A DNA stretch of 64,000 nt from Pseudomonas oryzihabitans (GCF_007665395.1 NZ_VDND01000002.1:310001-374000), one strand, 5' to 3'; shown: positions 8,514 to 17,498, counted from the first letter of the stretch. A program made the numbers and translations. Notes: generated by a model from the letters alone, not told the origin.

Positions 8514-9989
8514 CTAGTCGCCGAGCAGGGTCTGCAGCGTCGCGCTGACCCCATGGGTACGCAAGTTGTACAGCTGCCGCTCGAAGGCGGCAACGAAGGC
8601 GGCGGATTTCGGGATGTGTTTACCGAAGATTTCCTCGGCACCCAGCAGGCGCTCGGTGAGGTTCTTCTGATCCTGCACCAGCTCCTCGCAATAGTTGGCG
8701 CGCGGATCGGGGATGCGGTAGGTCGCCCCGGTCTCGTCCACGCCACGCAGGTAGACCGCCCAGGCTGCCACCACCAGGGCCGCGCGGTCCAGTTCCTTGC
8801 CGTCCTCGATCAGGCGATTGATGGTCGGCACGGTGAACTTGGGAAACTTCGAGGAGCCGTCGGAACAGACCCGCTCCAGCTGGTCGGCGATGGCGCGGTT
8901 GGAGAAGCGCTCGATCAGGGTGTCCTTGTACTGCGCGAGGTCGATGCCGGGCACCGGAGCCAGTTGCGGGGTCACGTCTTCGTCCATGTAGGTGCGGATG
9001 TAGCGCACGAACAGCGGGTCGGCCATGGTCTCGTGAACGAAGCGGTAGCCCTTGAGGAAACCCAGGTAGGTGAGGGCCAGGTGGCTGCCGTTGAGCAGCT
9101 TGATCTTCATCTCTTCATAGGGGGTGACGTCATCGGTGAACTGCACGCCGACGTCTTCCCAGGCCGGACGGCCGGCGACGAACTTGTCTTCCAGGACCCA
9201 CTGCAGGAAGGGCTCGCAGACCACCGGCCAGGCGTCCTCGACCCCATGCTCGGCCAGCAGCGCCTGGCGGTGGGCCGTGCTGGTCATGGGGGTGATGCGG
9301 TCGACCATGGCATTGGGGAAGCTGACCTGCTCGGCGATCCAGCCGTGCAGCTCTTCGTCCACCAGGGCGGCATAGGCCAGCAGCGCTTTGCGGGTGACCT
9401 GGCCATTGTGCGGAAGGTTGTCGCAGGACATCACGGTGAAGGGCCCGGTGCCCGCGGCGCGGCGCTTGGCCAGGGCCGCCAGCAGGAAGCCGAAGACGCT
9501 GCGCGGATCACCGGGATGCTGCAGGTCATGCTGGATCAGCGGCAGCTTGAAGTTGAACTCGCCGGTGCTGTCGTCCATGCAGTAGCCGCCCTCGGTGATG
9601 GTGAGGGAGACGATGCGGGTGCTGGGATGGGCCAGCTTGTCGATCAGCGCCTGGGTACCGTCCTCGGCCAGCAGCATGCCGCTGATGGCGCCGACCACGC
9701 GGACCTCGGTATCCGGCTCGTCGGCCAGCACCACCTGGGTGTAGAGATAGTCCTGGCCGGCCAGGGCATCACGCATGGCGCGGTCTTCGGTGCGCAGGCC
9801 GACGCCGCAGATGCTCCAGTCCAGGTCGCGACCCTGGTTGAGCAGGGCCTCGGTGTAGATGGCCTGGTGCGCGCGATGGAAGCCACCGACGCCGATGTGG
9901 ACGATCCCCTGGCGCAGCTCGCAGGCGGCGTAGGTGGGCTTGGCGATGTAGTCGGGGAGTTGGGCGAGATGCTGACGATTCAGTTTCAT
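8514..9989 (-). CDS. mtlD: Mannitol 2-dehydrogenase MtlD
   Basis: Oxidises D-mannitol to D-fructose (also D-arabitol to D-xylulose) with NAD+. It has 491 residues, the length of the polyol-specific long-chain dehydrogenase family. HIGVGGFHRAHQA near residue 31 is the nucleotide-binding loop. The catalytic triad of the P. fluorescens enzyme (Lys295, Asn300, His303) is at exactly the same positions here, in KIKLLNGSH. The start follows an AGGA site. It lies between the transporter ATPase gene and xylulokinase, which fits a complete uptake-to-xylulose pathway. Confidence 0.97.
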   Translation of the reverse strand: MKLNRQHLAQLPDYIAKPTYAACELRQGIVHIGVGGFHRAHQAIYTEALLNQGRDLDWSICGVGLRTEDRAMRDALAGQDYLYTQVVLADEPDTEVRVVGAISGMLLAEDGTQALIDKLAHPSTRIVSLTITEGGYCMDDSTGEFNFKLPLIQHDLQHPGDPRSVFGFLLAALAKRRAAGTGPFTVMSCDNLPHNGQVTRKALLAYAALVDEELHGWIAEQVSFPNAMVDRITPMTSTAHRQALLAEHGVEDAWPVVCEPFLQWVLEDKFVAGRPAWEDVGVQFTDDVTPYEEMKIKLLNGSHLALTYLGFLKGYRFVHETMADPLFVRYIRTYMDEDVTPQLAPVPGIDLAQYKDTLIERFSNRAIADQLERVCSDGSSKFPKFTVPTINRLIEDGKELDRAALVVAAWAVYLRGVDETGATYRIPDPRANYCEELVQDQKNLTERLLGAEEIFGKHIPKSAAFVAAFERQLYNLRTHGVSATLQTLLGD

Positions 9990-10054
9990 GACGAGGTCCT
10001 GGCAGGCGGCGCCCCTGCGCGGGCGAGGGCGCAGGGACGCGGATAAGGGGTTGA

Positions 10055-11152
10055 TCAGGCGGCTTGGCGCAGCAGTGGGGCGACGGCACGGCCCTGTTCA
10101 TCGAACAGGTGGCAGAACTCCACATCCAGCGCCAGGCGCTGGCGTTCGCCGTAGGCCACGGCGCAGTCGCCGGGTACCCGGACGGTCAGGGCTTCCTCGG
10201 CCTCGGTCACCATGTGGCAATAGGTATCGCTGCCCAGGCGCTCGGCTACGTCGGTGATCACCGGCAGTTGGCCATCGGCGGCCAGGCGCAGGTGCTCCGG
10301 ACGGATACCCAGGGTCACCGGACTGCCGACCGCCAGGCCATCGCCCCGGCGCGGCAGGCGCAGGCGCGGACCGGCGTCCAGCGCCACCTCGACGCCCTGG
10401 GCGTCGGTGGCCACCACTTTGCCCTTGAGGAAGGCCATCTTCGGCGTACCGAGGAAGCCGGCGACGAAGAGGTTGGCCGGGTGGTGATAGAGCTCCAGCG
10501 GCGAGCCGACCTGCTCGATGCGGCCGCCGTTGAGCACCACCACCTTGGTCGCCAAAGTCATGGCTTCCACCTGGTCGTGGGTGACGTAGATCATGGTCGC
10601 CTGCAGTTCCTGGTGCAGCCGCGCCAGTTCCAGGCGCATCTGCACGCGCAGGGCGGCGTCCAGATTGGACAGGGGTTCGTCGAACAGGAAGATCTTCGGC
10701 TGGCGGACGATGGCGCGGCCGATGGCCACCCGCTGGCGCTGGCCACCGGAGAGCTGGCGCGGCTTGCGCTCCAGCAGCGGCGTCAGTTCCAGGATGCGCG
10801 CGGCATCGCTGACCTTGCGCTCCACCTCCTGCTTGTCGACCTTGGCCAGGTCGAGGGCGAAGGACAGGTTCTTGCGCACGCTCATGTGCGGATAGAGGGC
10901 GTAGGTCTGGAACACCATGGCCAGGTCGCGCTTGGCCGGCGACACCTCGGTGATGTCGCGACCGTCCAGCTCCAGGGTGCCACTGCTGACCTCCTCGAGG
11001 CCGGCGATGAGGCGCAGCAAGGTCGACTTGCCGCAGCCGGAGGGGCCGACGAAGACCACGAATTCGCGGTCGTTGATGTCGAGGTCGACGCCCTTGATGA
11101 TTTCCAGCGAGTCGAAGCCCTTGCGCAGGCTGCGGATTTTCAGATTGGCCAT
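10055..11152 (-). CDS. mtlK: Polyol ABC transporter ATP-binding protein MtlK
   Basis: ATPase of the mannitol/glucitol/arabitol importer, 365 residues. Walker A is GPSGCGKST (residues about 36-44), the ABC signature is LSGGQRQR, Walker B ends [11 protein letters not shown], and the switch histidine is in VTHDQ. The C-terminal third is the MalK/UgpC-type regulatory domain ([10 protein letters not shown]). It is encoded after both permeases. Its ribosome binding site AGAGGA is embedded in an A-rich motif overlapping the mtlG stop codon. Confidence 0.96.
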   Translation of the reverse strand: MANLKIRSLRKGFDSLEIIKGVDLDINDREFVVFVGPSGCGKSTLLRLIAGLEEVSSGTLELDGRDITEVSPAKRDLAMVFQTYALYPHMSVRKNLSFALDLAKVDKQEVERKVSDAARILELTPLLERKPRQLSGGQRQRVAIGRAIVRQPKIFLFDEPLSNLDAALRVQMRLELARLHQELQATMIYVTHDQVEAMTLATKVVVLNGGRIEQVGSPLELYHHPANLFVAGFLGTPKMAFLKGKVVATDAQGVEVALDAGPRLRLPRRGDGLAVGSPVTLGIRPEHLRLAADGQLPVITDVAERLGSDTYCHMVTEAEEALTVRVPGDCAVAYGERQRLALDVEFCHLFDEQGRAVAPLLRQAA

Positions 11153-11160
11153 GACAGGAA

Positions 11161-11177
11161 TCCTCTTGTTCTTATTT
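11161..11177 (-). promoter_or_regulatory. Candidate Crc/Hfq A-rich motif at the mtlK ribosome binding site
   Basis: The minus strand reads AAATAAGAACAAGAGGA: four AAn units running into the Shine-Dalgarno of mtlK. It also contains the TAA stop of mtlG. It fits the AAnAAnAA motif bound by Hfq/Crc. Regulation is inferred. Confidence 0.65.
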
Positions 11178-12005
11178 CACCGCGCCGAACGACAGGCCGC
11201 GGACGAGTTGTTTCTGGCTGATCCAGCCAAAGATCAGGATGGGGGCGCAGGCCAGGGTCGACACCGCCGACAGCTTGGCCCAGAACAGGCCCTGGGGGCT
11301 GGAGTAGGAGGCGATCAGCGCGGTCAGGGGGGCAGCGTTGGAGGAGGTCAGGTTGAGTGACCAGAAGGCCTCGTTCCAGCACAGGATCAGCGACAGCAGC
11401 ATGGTCGAGGCGATGCCGCCCTTGCTGATCGGCAGCAGCACCCGGACGATTTCCTGGTAGGTGGTGGCGCCATCCAGGCGCGCCGCCTCGAGGATGTCCT
11501 TGGGGATGTCCTTGAAGTAGGTGTAGACCATCCAGACCACGATCGGCAGGTTGATCAGGGTGTAGACGGCGATCAGCAGCAGCCGGCTGTCGAGCAGCTC
11601 GAACTGCTTGGCCAGCAGGTAGATGGGCACCAGCACCCCGACCGCCGGGAGCATCTTGGTGGAGAGCATCCATAGCAGCAGACGCTGGGTGTTGCGGGTC
11701 TCGTGGAAGGCCATGGAGTAGGCCGCCGGCAGGGCCAGCAACAGGCTGAGCAAGGTGGCGCCGAAGGAGATCACCACCGAGTTCAGGGCGAAGTGGAAGT
11801 AGTCGCTGCGCGCCTGGATGGTCAGGTAGTTCTCCAGCGTGGGCAGGAAGAAGAACTGCGGCGGGGTAGCGAAGGCGTCGATCTCAGTCTTGAAGCTGGT
11901 CAGCACCATCCAGAAGATCGGGAAGAACAGCAGCAGCGCCACCAGCCAGGCGAGCAGGCCCAGCAGCAGGCTCTGCAGGCGCCGGGATTGCTTGAGCGTC
12001 AGCAT
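11172..12005 (-). CDS. mtlG: Polyol ABC transporter permease MtlG
   Basis: Inner-membrane permease of 277 residues with six predicted membrane segments, pairing with MtlF. It is of the carbohydrate-uptake CUT1 MalG type. The cytoplasmic EAA loop that contacts the ATPase is visible as [20 protein letters not shown]. The N-terminus is basic and then hydrophobic ([19 protein letters not shown]). Only 10 bp separate it from the mtlF stop. Confidence 0.95.
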   Translation of the reverse strand: MLTLKQSRRLQSLLLGLLAWLVALLLFFPIFWMVLTSFKTEIDAFATPPQFFFLPTLENYLTIQARSDYFHFALNSVVISFGATLLSLLLALPAAYSMAFHETRNTQRLLLWMLSTKMLPAVGVLVPIYLLAKQFELLDSRLLLIAVYTLINLPIVVWMVYTYFKDIPKDILEAARLDGATTYQEIVRVLLPISKGGIASTMLLSLILCWNEAFWSLNLTSSNAAPLTALIASYSSPQGLFWAKLSAVSTLACAPILIFGWISQKQLVRGLSFGAVK

Positions 12006-12015
12006 GTCGGGGTCC

Positions 12016-12951
12016 TCACTGTTGGGTCAGGTTCTTGCCGAGCATCCGCACCAGGATGATGGCGGCGATGTTGGCGATGAGCACGGCGATCAGGCCGCCA
12101 GCGGAGGCCAGGCCCACGTCGAATTGCAGCAGCGCCTGGTTGTAGATCAGGTAGGCCAGGTTGGTGGAGGCGAAGCCCGGGCCGCCGCTGGTGGTGGTAT
12201 AGATCTCGGCGAACACCGAGAGCAGGAAGATGGTCTCGATCATCACCACCACGGCGATCGGCCGGGCAAGGTGCGGCAGGGTCAGGTGCCAGAAGATGGC
12301 CACCGGGCCGGCGCCATCGAGGCGGGCGGCTTCCTTCTGCTCCTGGTCGAGCGACTGCATGGCGGTCATCAGGATGAGGATGGCGAAGGGCAGCCACTGC
12401 CAGGAGACGATCAGGATGATCGACAGCAGTGGATGGGTGGCCAGCCAGTCCACCGGGGTGGCGCCGAACAGCTTCCAGACCGCGGCGAGGATGCCGGAGA
12501 CCGGATGGAAGATCAGGTTTTTCCAGATCAGGGCGCTGACCGTGGGCATGATGAAGAACGGCGAGATCAGCAGCACCCGCACGATACCGCGACCGAAGAA
12601 TTCGCTGGCCTCCAGCAGCGCCGAGATCAGCACGCCGAAGACCACGCTGATCAGCAGCACGCTGCCCACCAGCAGCAGGGTGTTGGTCATGCCGGGCCAG
12701 AAGCCGGCATCGGTGATGAAGTACTCGAAGTTCTCCAGGCCGACGAAGGCGTGCTCGCCTGGGTACAGCAGGTTGTAGCGGATCAGCGAGAACCAGATGG
12801 TCATGCCCAGGGGCACCAGCATCCATACCAGCAGCAGGGCCACCGACGGACTGATCAGGAACCAGCCGGGACCGGCGCGCCGACGGGGGCGACGGGCAGG
12901 AGCGGCGGCGGGGGTATCGACGGCGGGCGTCTTGAGCGTGGAAGTCTGCAT
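12016..12951 (-). CDS. mtlF: Polyol ABC transporter permease MtlF
   Basis: Inner-membrane permease of 311 residues, MalF type, partner of MtlG. The N-terminal 30 residues are Pro/Ala/Arg-rich and cytoplasmic (TPAAAPARRPRRRAGP). Six to seven hydrophobic segments follow. The EAA loop reads [20 protein letters not shown]. The start at 12951 is preferred over a TTG at 12966 because a GGAG lies about seven bases upstream of the ATG. Confidence 0.95.
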   Translation of the reverse strand: MQTSTLKTPAVDTPAAAPARRPRRRAGPGWFLISPSVALLLVWMLVPLGMTIWFSLIRYNLLYPGEHAFVGLENFEYFITDAGFWPGMTNTLLLVGSVLLISVVFGVLISALLEASEFFGRGIVRVLLISPFFIMPTVSALIWKNLIFHPVSGILAAVWKLFGATPVDWLATHPLLSIILIVSWQWLPFAILILMTAMQSLDQEQKEAARLDGAGPVAIFWHLTLPHLARPIAVVVMIETIFLLSVFAEIYTTTSGGPGFASTNLAYLIYNQALLQFDVGLASAGGLIAVLIANIAAIILVRMLGKNLTQQ

Positions 12952-13071
12952 GGCGATGCTCCGCAAGGCAGGAGGCCGTGACGAGGCACTGGCGTCTCGC
13001 GACGCCAGCGACGGGTCAGGCAGGAAACCGCGAGGGCGGGATCCGCGTGGCGCGGACCCCGCTACCTGGCG

Positions 13072-14397
13072 CTACTTGGGATAACCGGCGCGCTTCATTT
13101 CCCGGGCGGTGGACTGCTGCGCCGCCTGCAGGGCCTGCTGGACCGGCATCTGCCCGGTGAGGGCGGCGGCGAACAGCTTGCCGACCGAGGTGCCGATGGC
13201 CTGGAACTCGGGAATGGTCACGTACTGGATGCCGACGTAGGGCACCGGCTTGGCCGAGGGATGGGCCGGGTCGGCGTGCTGCAGCATCTCCAGGGAGACC
13301 TTGGCGAAGGGCGCCGCGTCCATGTAGGCCTGGCTGTAGGTGGACTTGCGGGTACCCGGCGGCACGTTGGCGATGCCGTCCTTGTCCGCGACCAGCTTGG
13401 CGTAGTCCTTGGAGGTGGCCCAGGTCACGAAGGTCTTGGCCGCGTCCTTGTGCTTGGAGGTGGCCGGGATGCCCAGCGACCAGGCGTACAGCCAGGACGA
13501 GCCCTTGTCGGTGACCTCATGGGGCGAGCCGGCGAAGCCGACGCTGTCGGCCACCTTGCTCTGGCTCTTGTCCATGGTGAAAGAGCCGGCGACGCTGGCA
13601 TCGACCCAGATGGCGCACTTGCCGCTGTTGAATAGCGCCAGGTTCTCGTTGAAGCCGTTGCTGGAGGCGCCGGGCGGGCCGTACTTCTTCAGGTTGTCGA
13701 CATAGTAGTTGGCCGCCGCGGTCCATTCCGGACCGGTGAATTCCGGCTGCCACTTCTCGTCGAACCAGCGCGCGCCGAAGGCGTTGGCCATGGTGGTGAC
13801 CAGGGCCATGTTCTCGCCCCAGCCAGCCTTGCCCCTCAGGCAGAGACCGTACTGGTCCTTGTCGGGCTGGTTCAGCTTGCCGGCGAATTCGGCGATCTGC
13901 GTCCAGGTCGGCTGGGCGGGCATGGTCAGGCCGGCCTGCTGGAACAGATCCTTGCGGTAATAGGTGATGGAGCTTTCGGCATAGAACGGCAGGGCGTAGA
14001 GGGTGCCCTTGACCGACAGGCCCTCGCGTACCGACGGGAAGAGGTCTTCCAGATCGTAGTTGGCGGGCAGGTCCTTCATCGGCTCCAGCCAGTTCTGGGC
14101 GCCCCAGAGGCCGGTCTCGTACATGCCGATGGTCAGGACGTCGAACTGGCCACCCTGGGTGGCGATGTCAGTGGTCAGGCGCTGACGCAGCACGTTCTCC
14201 TCGAGCACCACCCAGTTGAGCTTGATGTCGGGATGCTGGTCTTCGAAGGCCTTGGACAGCCGCTGCATGCGGATCATGTCGCTGTTGTTGACGGTGGCGA
14301 TGGTGACGGTTTCGGCCGCCTGGACGGCCAGCGCGAACGCCATGCCGGCGGAGAGGGTGACAGCGGACAATAAAAGCGCTTTTGGTGTTGTTTTCAT
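13072..14397 (-). CDS. mtlE: Polyol ABC transporter periplasmic binding protein MtlE
   Basis: Solute-binding protein of 441 residues that captures mannitol and related polyols in the periplasm. It starts with a Sec signal peptide (MKTTPKALLLSAVTLSAGMA, cleavage near VQAAE). The mature protein matches extracellular solute-binding family 1. The start at 14397 is selected because the signal peptide begins there and GGAGTG precedes it; the longer frame to 14496 runs through the leader. It is the first gene of the operon. The regulator mtlR, normally just upstream, is not here. Confidence 0.95.
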   Translation of the reverse strand: MKTTPKALLLSAVTLSAGMAFALAVQAAETVTIATVNNSDMIRMQRLSKAFEDQHPDIKLNWVVLEENVLRQRLTTDIATQGGQFDVLTIGMYETGLWGAQNWLEPMKDLPANYDLEDLFPSVREGLSVKGTLYALPFYAESSITYYRKDLFQQAGLTMPAQPTWTQIAEFAGKLNQPDKDQYGLCLRGKAGWGENMALVTTMANAFGARWFDEKWQPEFTGPEWTAAANYYVDNLKKYGPPGASSNGFNENLALFNSGKCAIWVDASVAGSFTMDKSQSKVADSVGFAGSPHEVTDKGSSWLYAWSLGIPATSKHKDAAKTFVTWATSKDYAKLVADKDGIANVPPGTRKSTYSQAYMDAAPFAKVSLEMLQHADPAHPSAKPVPYVGIQYVTIPEFQAIGTSVGKLFAAALTGQMPVQQALQAAQQSTAREMKRAGYPK

Positions 14398-14613
14398 CTT
14401 GCACTCCGCGTCCTGTGCCACGGCAACAGACGCTTTTTCTTGTTGTTGTAACCCACCACACAGCCGGCTATGACGGCCCTTTGTAGCGGAAGCCACGGAT
14501 GGATTACAGCCCGTTGCCGGTTCGGAAACAAATGCTGGAAGACACCAAAATCAATACTTTTTTGCACCTCGGTCCAGGTCGGATTTCGGCCTGGACCTAC
14601 CGCGAGGGGCTGC
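14398..14613 (-). promoter_or_regulatory. Promoter/leader region of the mtl operon
   Basis: A 216-bp gap upstream of mtlE, richer in A+T than its surroundings between about 14525 and 14565. This is where the AraC-type activator MtlR would be expected to bind; I cannot assign half-sites with confidence. At 14571-14597 there is an inverted repeat with perfect 8-bp arms GGTCCAGG/CCTGGACC. It lies just after the upstream lipoprotein gene but has no following T-run, so it is only a weak terminator candidate. Confidence 0.55.
14433..14449 (-). promoter_or_regulatory. Candidate Crc/Hfq A-rich motif in the mtlE leader
   Basis: The minus strand reads ACAACAACAAGAAAAAG, 36-52 bases upstream of the mtlE start codon. 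It is a strong AAnAAnAA-type match. Together with the motifs at mtlK and mtlY it suggests that the whole operon is under catabolite repression by Hfq/Crc. Confidence 0.65.
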
Positions 14614-14928
14614 TCAGAGGCTTTCCGCCTTGACCTTGGTGATGCCGTCTTCGCGGTACAGGCGCAAGGTTCCCGGAGTGGATTCGATCACCCGTTCGTT
14701 CTCGATCAGAAAGGAGTAGACCGGCGTGGCGCTGCCCGGTGCACGGAGATTGCGGTACTCGTAGACCACCAGTTGGCCGAGCTGGTCGACCCGTTGCGGG
14801 GAGCCGAAGCTCTGCTTGAGCTGCTCCTGGGTATGGCCACCGAATTGGGTTGGATCGGCCGGCGGCGAGGGCGGTGCCGAGCTGCACGCTGATAGCGCGG
14901 CAAACAGGAGAAAGGTCAGGCGTTTCAT
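14614..14928 (-). CDS. Small lipoprotein, SmpA/BamE-like fold possible
   Basis: Predicted lipoprotein of 104 residues. The signal peptide MKRLTFLLFAALSACSS has a lipobox LSAC with Cys15 as the lipidated residue. After a proline-rich linker, the block GHTQEQLKQSFGSPQRVDQL followed by short strands (VVYEYRN, VYSFLIENERV) resembles the SmpA/OmlA domain also found in BamE, but similarity is weak and judged by eye. GGAG precedes the start. It is transcribed toward the mtl operon but probably separately. I do not recognise a specific function. Confidence 0.8.
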   Translation of the reverse strand: MKRLTFLLFAALSACSSAPPSPPADPTQFGGHTQEQLKQSFGSPQRVDQLGQLVVYEYRNLRAPGSATPVYSFLIENERVIESTPGTLRLYREDGITKVKAESL

Positions 14929-15070
14929 GGCAGCTCCGCGTGCTCTTGGAAAGGGCAGACGAATGACCTGCCCGTAGAACCAGACGGACCCGTAAAAAGG
15001 CGATTCATTCCATCTATGATGTCAAAAAGGCAGACGGATACCCGCCATCCGTCGGCATCCCGGTGAGGCC

Positions 15071-15316
15071 TCAAAACACCCAACGTTGCTCGGGGGCCAG
15101 GGCCTGATGCGCGTTCAGCCAGCGGCTGCGGTTGACCCGTTGGCGGTCGTCCTGATTGCGGAGGTCTGTCGTGGCGGCGGCAGCCTTGGCGGCTGGCGCC
15201 GGTACTCGCAACCTGAGGTCCGCGAGCTCGAGCGGGGGTACGGCGGGGAGGGCGGCGGCTTCGGCCTGGAAGGCGGCGAAAAGCGCGATGACACTGGCCA
15301 GAATACGAATTCCCAT
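15071..15316 (-). CDS. Small secreted hypothetical protein
   Basis: Predicted exported protein of 81 residues. The first 20 residues form a signal peptide (MGIRILASVIALFAAFQAEA) with likely cleavage at AEA-AA. The mature part is Ala/Pro-rich and then basic, ending ALAPEQRWVF, with no cysteine and no recognised domain. AGGAG lies about nine bases before the start. I do not recognise the family. Confidence 0.65.
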   Translation of the reverse strand: MGIRILASVIALFAAFQAEAAALPAVPPLELADLRLRVPAPAAKAAAATTDLRNQDDRQRVNRSRWLNAHQALAPEQRWVF

Positions 15317-15425
15317 TCCTTGGGTCTCCTGGTAGATCCGAAGGGCGAATCTACCACTGCCGGGCCTGTCCGGTTCCCCAGTCGCCAGTCATTAATGTGC
15401 AACTGTGATCTCGTTCGCCTTGCTT

Positions 15426-15453
15426 ATCGCCAGCGAGTCACAACGCTGGCGAT
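15426..15453 (-). terminator. Stem-loop after the 15475 gene
   Basis: Perfect 10-bp inverted repeat ATCGCCAGCG/CGCTGGCGAT, with an 8-base loop, 22 bases beyond the stop of the minus-strand gene. There is no T-run, so termination is uncertain. Confidence 0.45.
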
Positions 15454-15474
15454 CCTGTTCCATCAGGCAGGAGA

Positions 15475-15915
15475 TCAGGCCACCGGCGCGGCGACGCCGT
15501 GCTTGGCGGCCAGGTAGCCGAACAGGGCAGGACAGTCCGACACCAGGCTCACCAGGGTCTGACCGGCCGCCGTCTCCTGGCGCAGCAGTACCTTCTCCTG
15601 GCGGGCATTCAGGTAGAGGGTGTACTCGGGCGTACTGGACTGGGCGACGAATCCCTCGCCCATCAAGGCGCTGCCCAGCGCCATGCGCTGCGGCATGGCG
15701 CAGAGGCTCTGCCACTGGAAGGCACGGATGCCGAGGTTCTCCAGGCTTTCGGCCACCGGGCAGTCGATGACCAGGGGAGGATGGTCGAACAGCGGGAATT
15801 CCGTCGACAGGAGTTCCAGGTGGCGCTCCAGGCCTTCGAAATGCCGTTTGGGGATCAGGCGACGCAGCTGTTGCAGCTGGTCATTGCCGGAGAATGGCGA
15901 AGTGTGTGCGGTCAT
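15475..15915 (-). CDS. Conserved hypothetical protein
   Basis: Soluble protein of 146 residues with no signal peptide or membrane segment. The N-terminal half is polar and leucine-rich (LQQLRRLIPKRHFEGLERHL), the C-terminal half mixed alpha/beta (EYTLYLNARQEKVLLRQE). The start at 15915 is set by GGGAGGA at ideal spacing; six residues further upstream are also open. It does not resemble any family I can name. It is monocistronic and divergent from the IMPase-family gene. Confidence 0.75.
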   Translation of the reverse strand: MTAHTSPFSGNDQLQQLRRLIPKRHFEGLERHLELLSTEFPLFDHPPLVIDCPVAESLENLGIRAFQWQSLCAMPQRMALGSALMGEGFVAQSSTPEYTLYLNARQEKVLLRQETAAGQTLVSLVSDCPALFGYLAAKHGVAAPVA

Positions 15916-16220
15916 GGCGTCCTCCCGGTACAACGAGCACTCGATTGTTCTGACCGGCTGCCAGCGGATTTGGTGCGGTCCGCCGGGGCAATTAACCGTA
16001 TCGACTACCCTTGGCCGACAGGCTGCAGCAAGGAGATGACAGCCCAGTGAAGGCTGCCTGCCCCGCCGACCTGCGGTCGGGCCCCTGGAGTCCTCCTCGG
16101 TGCCTGCTGCGCCGCTGGGGTGCCCTGCCCCGAGGCAGGCCGGGAGGGCTACCAGGTATTCTTTTTCCGCGGCCGAGCTGGCACCCTGGCGCCCTTACGT
16201 CAGCAACCTCAGGAACACCC
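15916..16220. other. Divergent intergenic region before the IMPase-family gene
   Basis: A 305-bp stretch with no convincing gene, although the downstream frame is open back to 16011. It must contain promoters for both flanking genes. I see only short GC-rich dyads (for example CTGCC/GGCAG around 16130) and no repeat, riboswitch or clear promoter. Confidence 0.5.
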
Positions 16221-17030
16221 ATGAGCGCCCTCGATCCCGCCATCGCCGAACGCTACCTCGCCGTCCAGGAGATCGCCCGCGAAGCGGCGCAGCAGGGGCT
16301 CGCCTTCTACCGCCAGCGCGGCGCACTGCAGGTCGACCACAAGGGCGATGACTTGCAGGACGTGGTCAGCATCGCCGACAAGACGCTGGAAGACCTCATT
16401 CGCCAGCGCCTCGGCGAACGCTTTCCCAGCGACGGCTTGCTGGGCGAGGAGGGCGGCGCCACCGACCTGTCCGCCGCCTACCTCTGGGTCATAGACCCCA
16501 TCGACGGCACCGCGCCCTTTCTCAACGGCCTGCACAACTGGTGCGTGTCCATCGGCCTGCTGCACGACGGCGAGCCGCTGCTCGGCGCCATCATGGACCC
16601 GAACCACGACGAACTCTTCCACGGCCTGCGTGGCCATGGCGCCTTCGTCAATGACCAGCCATTGCGCGTCCATCCGGCCACCGAGGTGCGTCAGGGGCTG
16701 ACCGGCCTGGGCACCACCCACCGCCGTGGCAAGGAACACTTCCTGCCGTTCGTGACCGGCTTGCTGGCCGAGGGCGGGCAGTTCTTCCGCAACGGCTCGG
16801 GGGCGCTGATGACCGCCTACGTGGCCGCCGGCCGCCTGATCGGCTACTACGAAACCCTGATCCACGGCTGGGACTGCCTGGCCGGCCTGGTACTGATCCG
16901 GGAAGCCGGTGGCCGCCACAATGCCTTCCTGCGCAACGATGGCCTGGTCAATGGCAACCCGCTGCTGGTGGCGGCGCCGGGCGTCTACGACCAGCTCGCC
17001 GCGCTGGTCGGTCCTTCGCTGGATGCCTGA
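16221..17030 (+). CDS. Inositol-monophosphatase-family phosphatase
   Basis: Mg2+-dependent sugar-phosphate phosphatase of 269 residues. Metal-binding motifs are intact: GEEGG at residues 75-79, DPIDGT at 92-97, and the C-terminal WDCLAG with W217-D218. Family members hydrolyse inositol phosphate, histidinol phosphate or 3'-phosphoadenosine 5'-phosphate; the substrate cannot be decided here. The ATG at 16221 is chosen because similarity to the family begins there and AGGAA lies nine bases upstream, whereas the longer open frame adds 70 residues of unrelated GC-rich sequence. It is probably distinct from the main housekeeping suhB. Confidence 0.92.
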   Translation: MSALDPAIAERYLAVQEIAREAAQQGLAFYRQRGALQVDHKGDDLQDVVSIADKTLEDLIRQRLGERFPSDGLLGEEGGATDLSAAYLWVIDPIDGTAPFLNGLHNWCVSIGLLHDGEPLLGAIMDPNHDELFHGLRGHGAFVNDQPLRVHPATEVRQGLTGLGTTHRRGKEHFLPFVTGLLAEGGQFFRNGSGALMTAYVAAGRLIGYYETLIHGWDCLAGLVLIREAGGRHNAFLRNDGLVNGNPLLVAAPGVYDQLAALVGPSLDA

Positions 17031-17109
17031 GGAGGGTATCCGGCGCGACGGGACGATCCCGGCACCGACAGGTCCCAATCGGGAATATGAGAACACTGGG
17101 AGCGCGACG

Positions 17110-17493
17110 ATGAAGGTCTGGCTGGTCGGTACCTTGCTGGGATCCCTGCTGTCCGTGCCCGGGCTGGCAGGCGCCGCCGCGGCCCAGGGCTGCGCGGCGA
17201 AGCGCCTGGCGCTCGAAGAACAGATCACCCAGGCCCAGGCGCAGGTTAATGCGGGACGCCTGGCGGGGCTACGCCGCGCGCTGGCCGAGGTGCAGGCCCA
17301 CTGTACCGATGACGGGCTGCGTCGGCAGCGGCTGGACGCCATCCAGGCCAGGACCCGCGAGGTGGCCGAGCGGGAGCGGGATCTGCAGGAGGCCCAGGCC
17401 AAGGGCGATGCCGCCAAGATCCGTACGCGCAGCGAAAAGCTGGCCGAGGCACGCCGCGAACTGGACGAGGCCCGCGCCGAGCTGGACCGCTGA
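17110..17493 (+). CDS. DUF1090 periplasmic protein (YqjC-like)
   Basis: Predicted periplasmic protein of 127 residues. A signal peptide (MKVWLVGTLLGSLLSVPGLA) precedes a mature chain that is almost wholly alpha-helical. Two conserved cysteines appear in QGCAAKRLALEEQI and VQAHCTDDGL, and a charged coiled coil follows (REVAERERDLQEAQAKGDA). This matches DUF1090, whose best known member is E. coli YqjC; function is unknown. It follows the phosphatase gene in the same direction after 79 bp, and ends six bases before the convergent histidine phosphatase gene. Confidence 0.88.
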   Translation: MKVWLVGTLLGSLLSVPGLAGAAAAQGCAAKRLALEEQITQAQAQVNAGRLAGLRRALAEVQAHCTDDGLRRQRLDAIQARTREVAERERDLQEAQAKGDAAKIRTRSEKLAEARRELDEARAELDR

Positions 17494-17498
17494 GCGGT

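Noticed and set aside
7056..10046. 996-codon open frame on the plus strand
   Set aside because: Antisense to mtlY and mtlD, spanning their intergenic gap; the two minus-strand genes have motifs, correct lengths and ribosome binding sites.
14571..14597. GGTCCAGG/CCTGGACC stem as terminator of the small lipoprotein gene
   Set aside because: The stem is perfect but has no T-run on the required strand; kept only as a note in the mtl leader entry.
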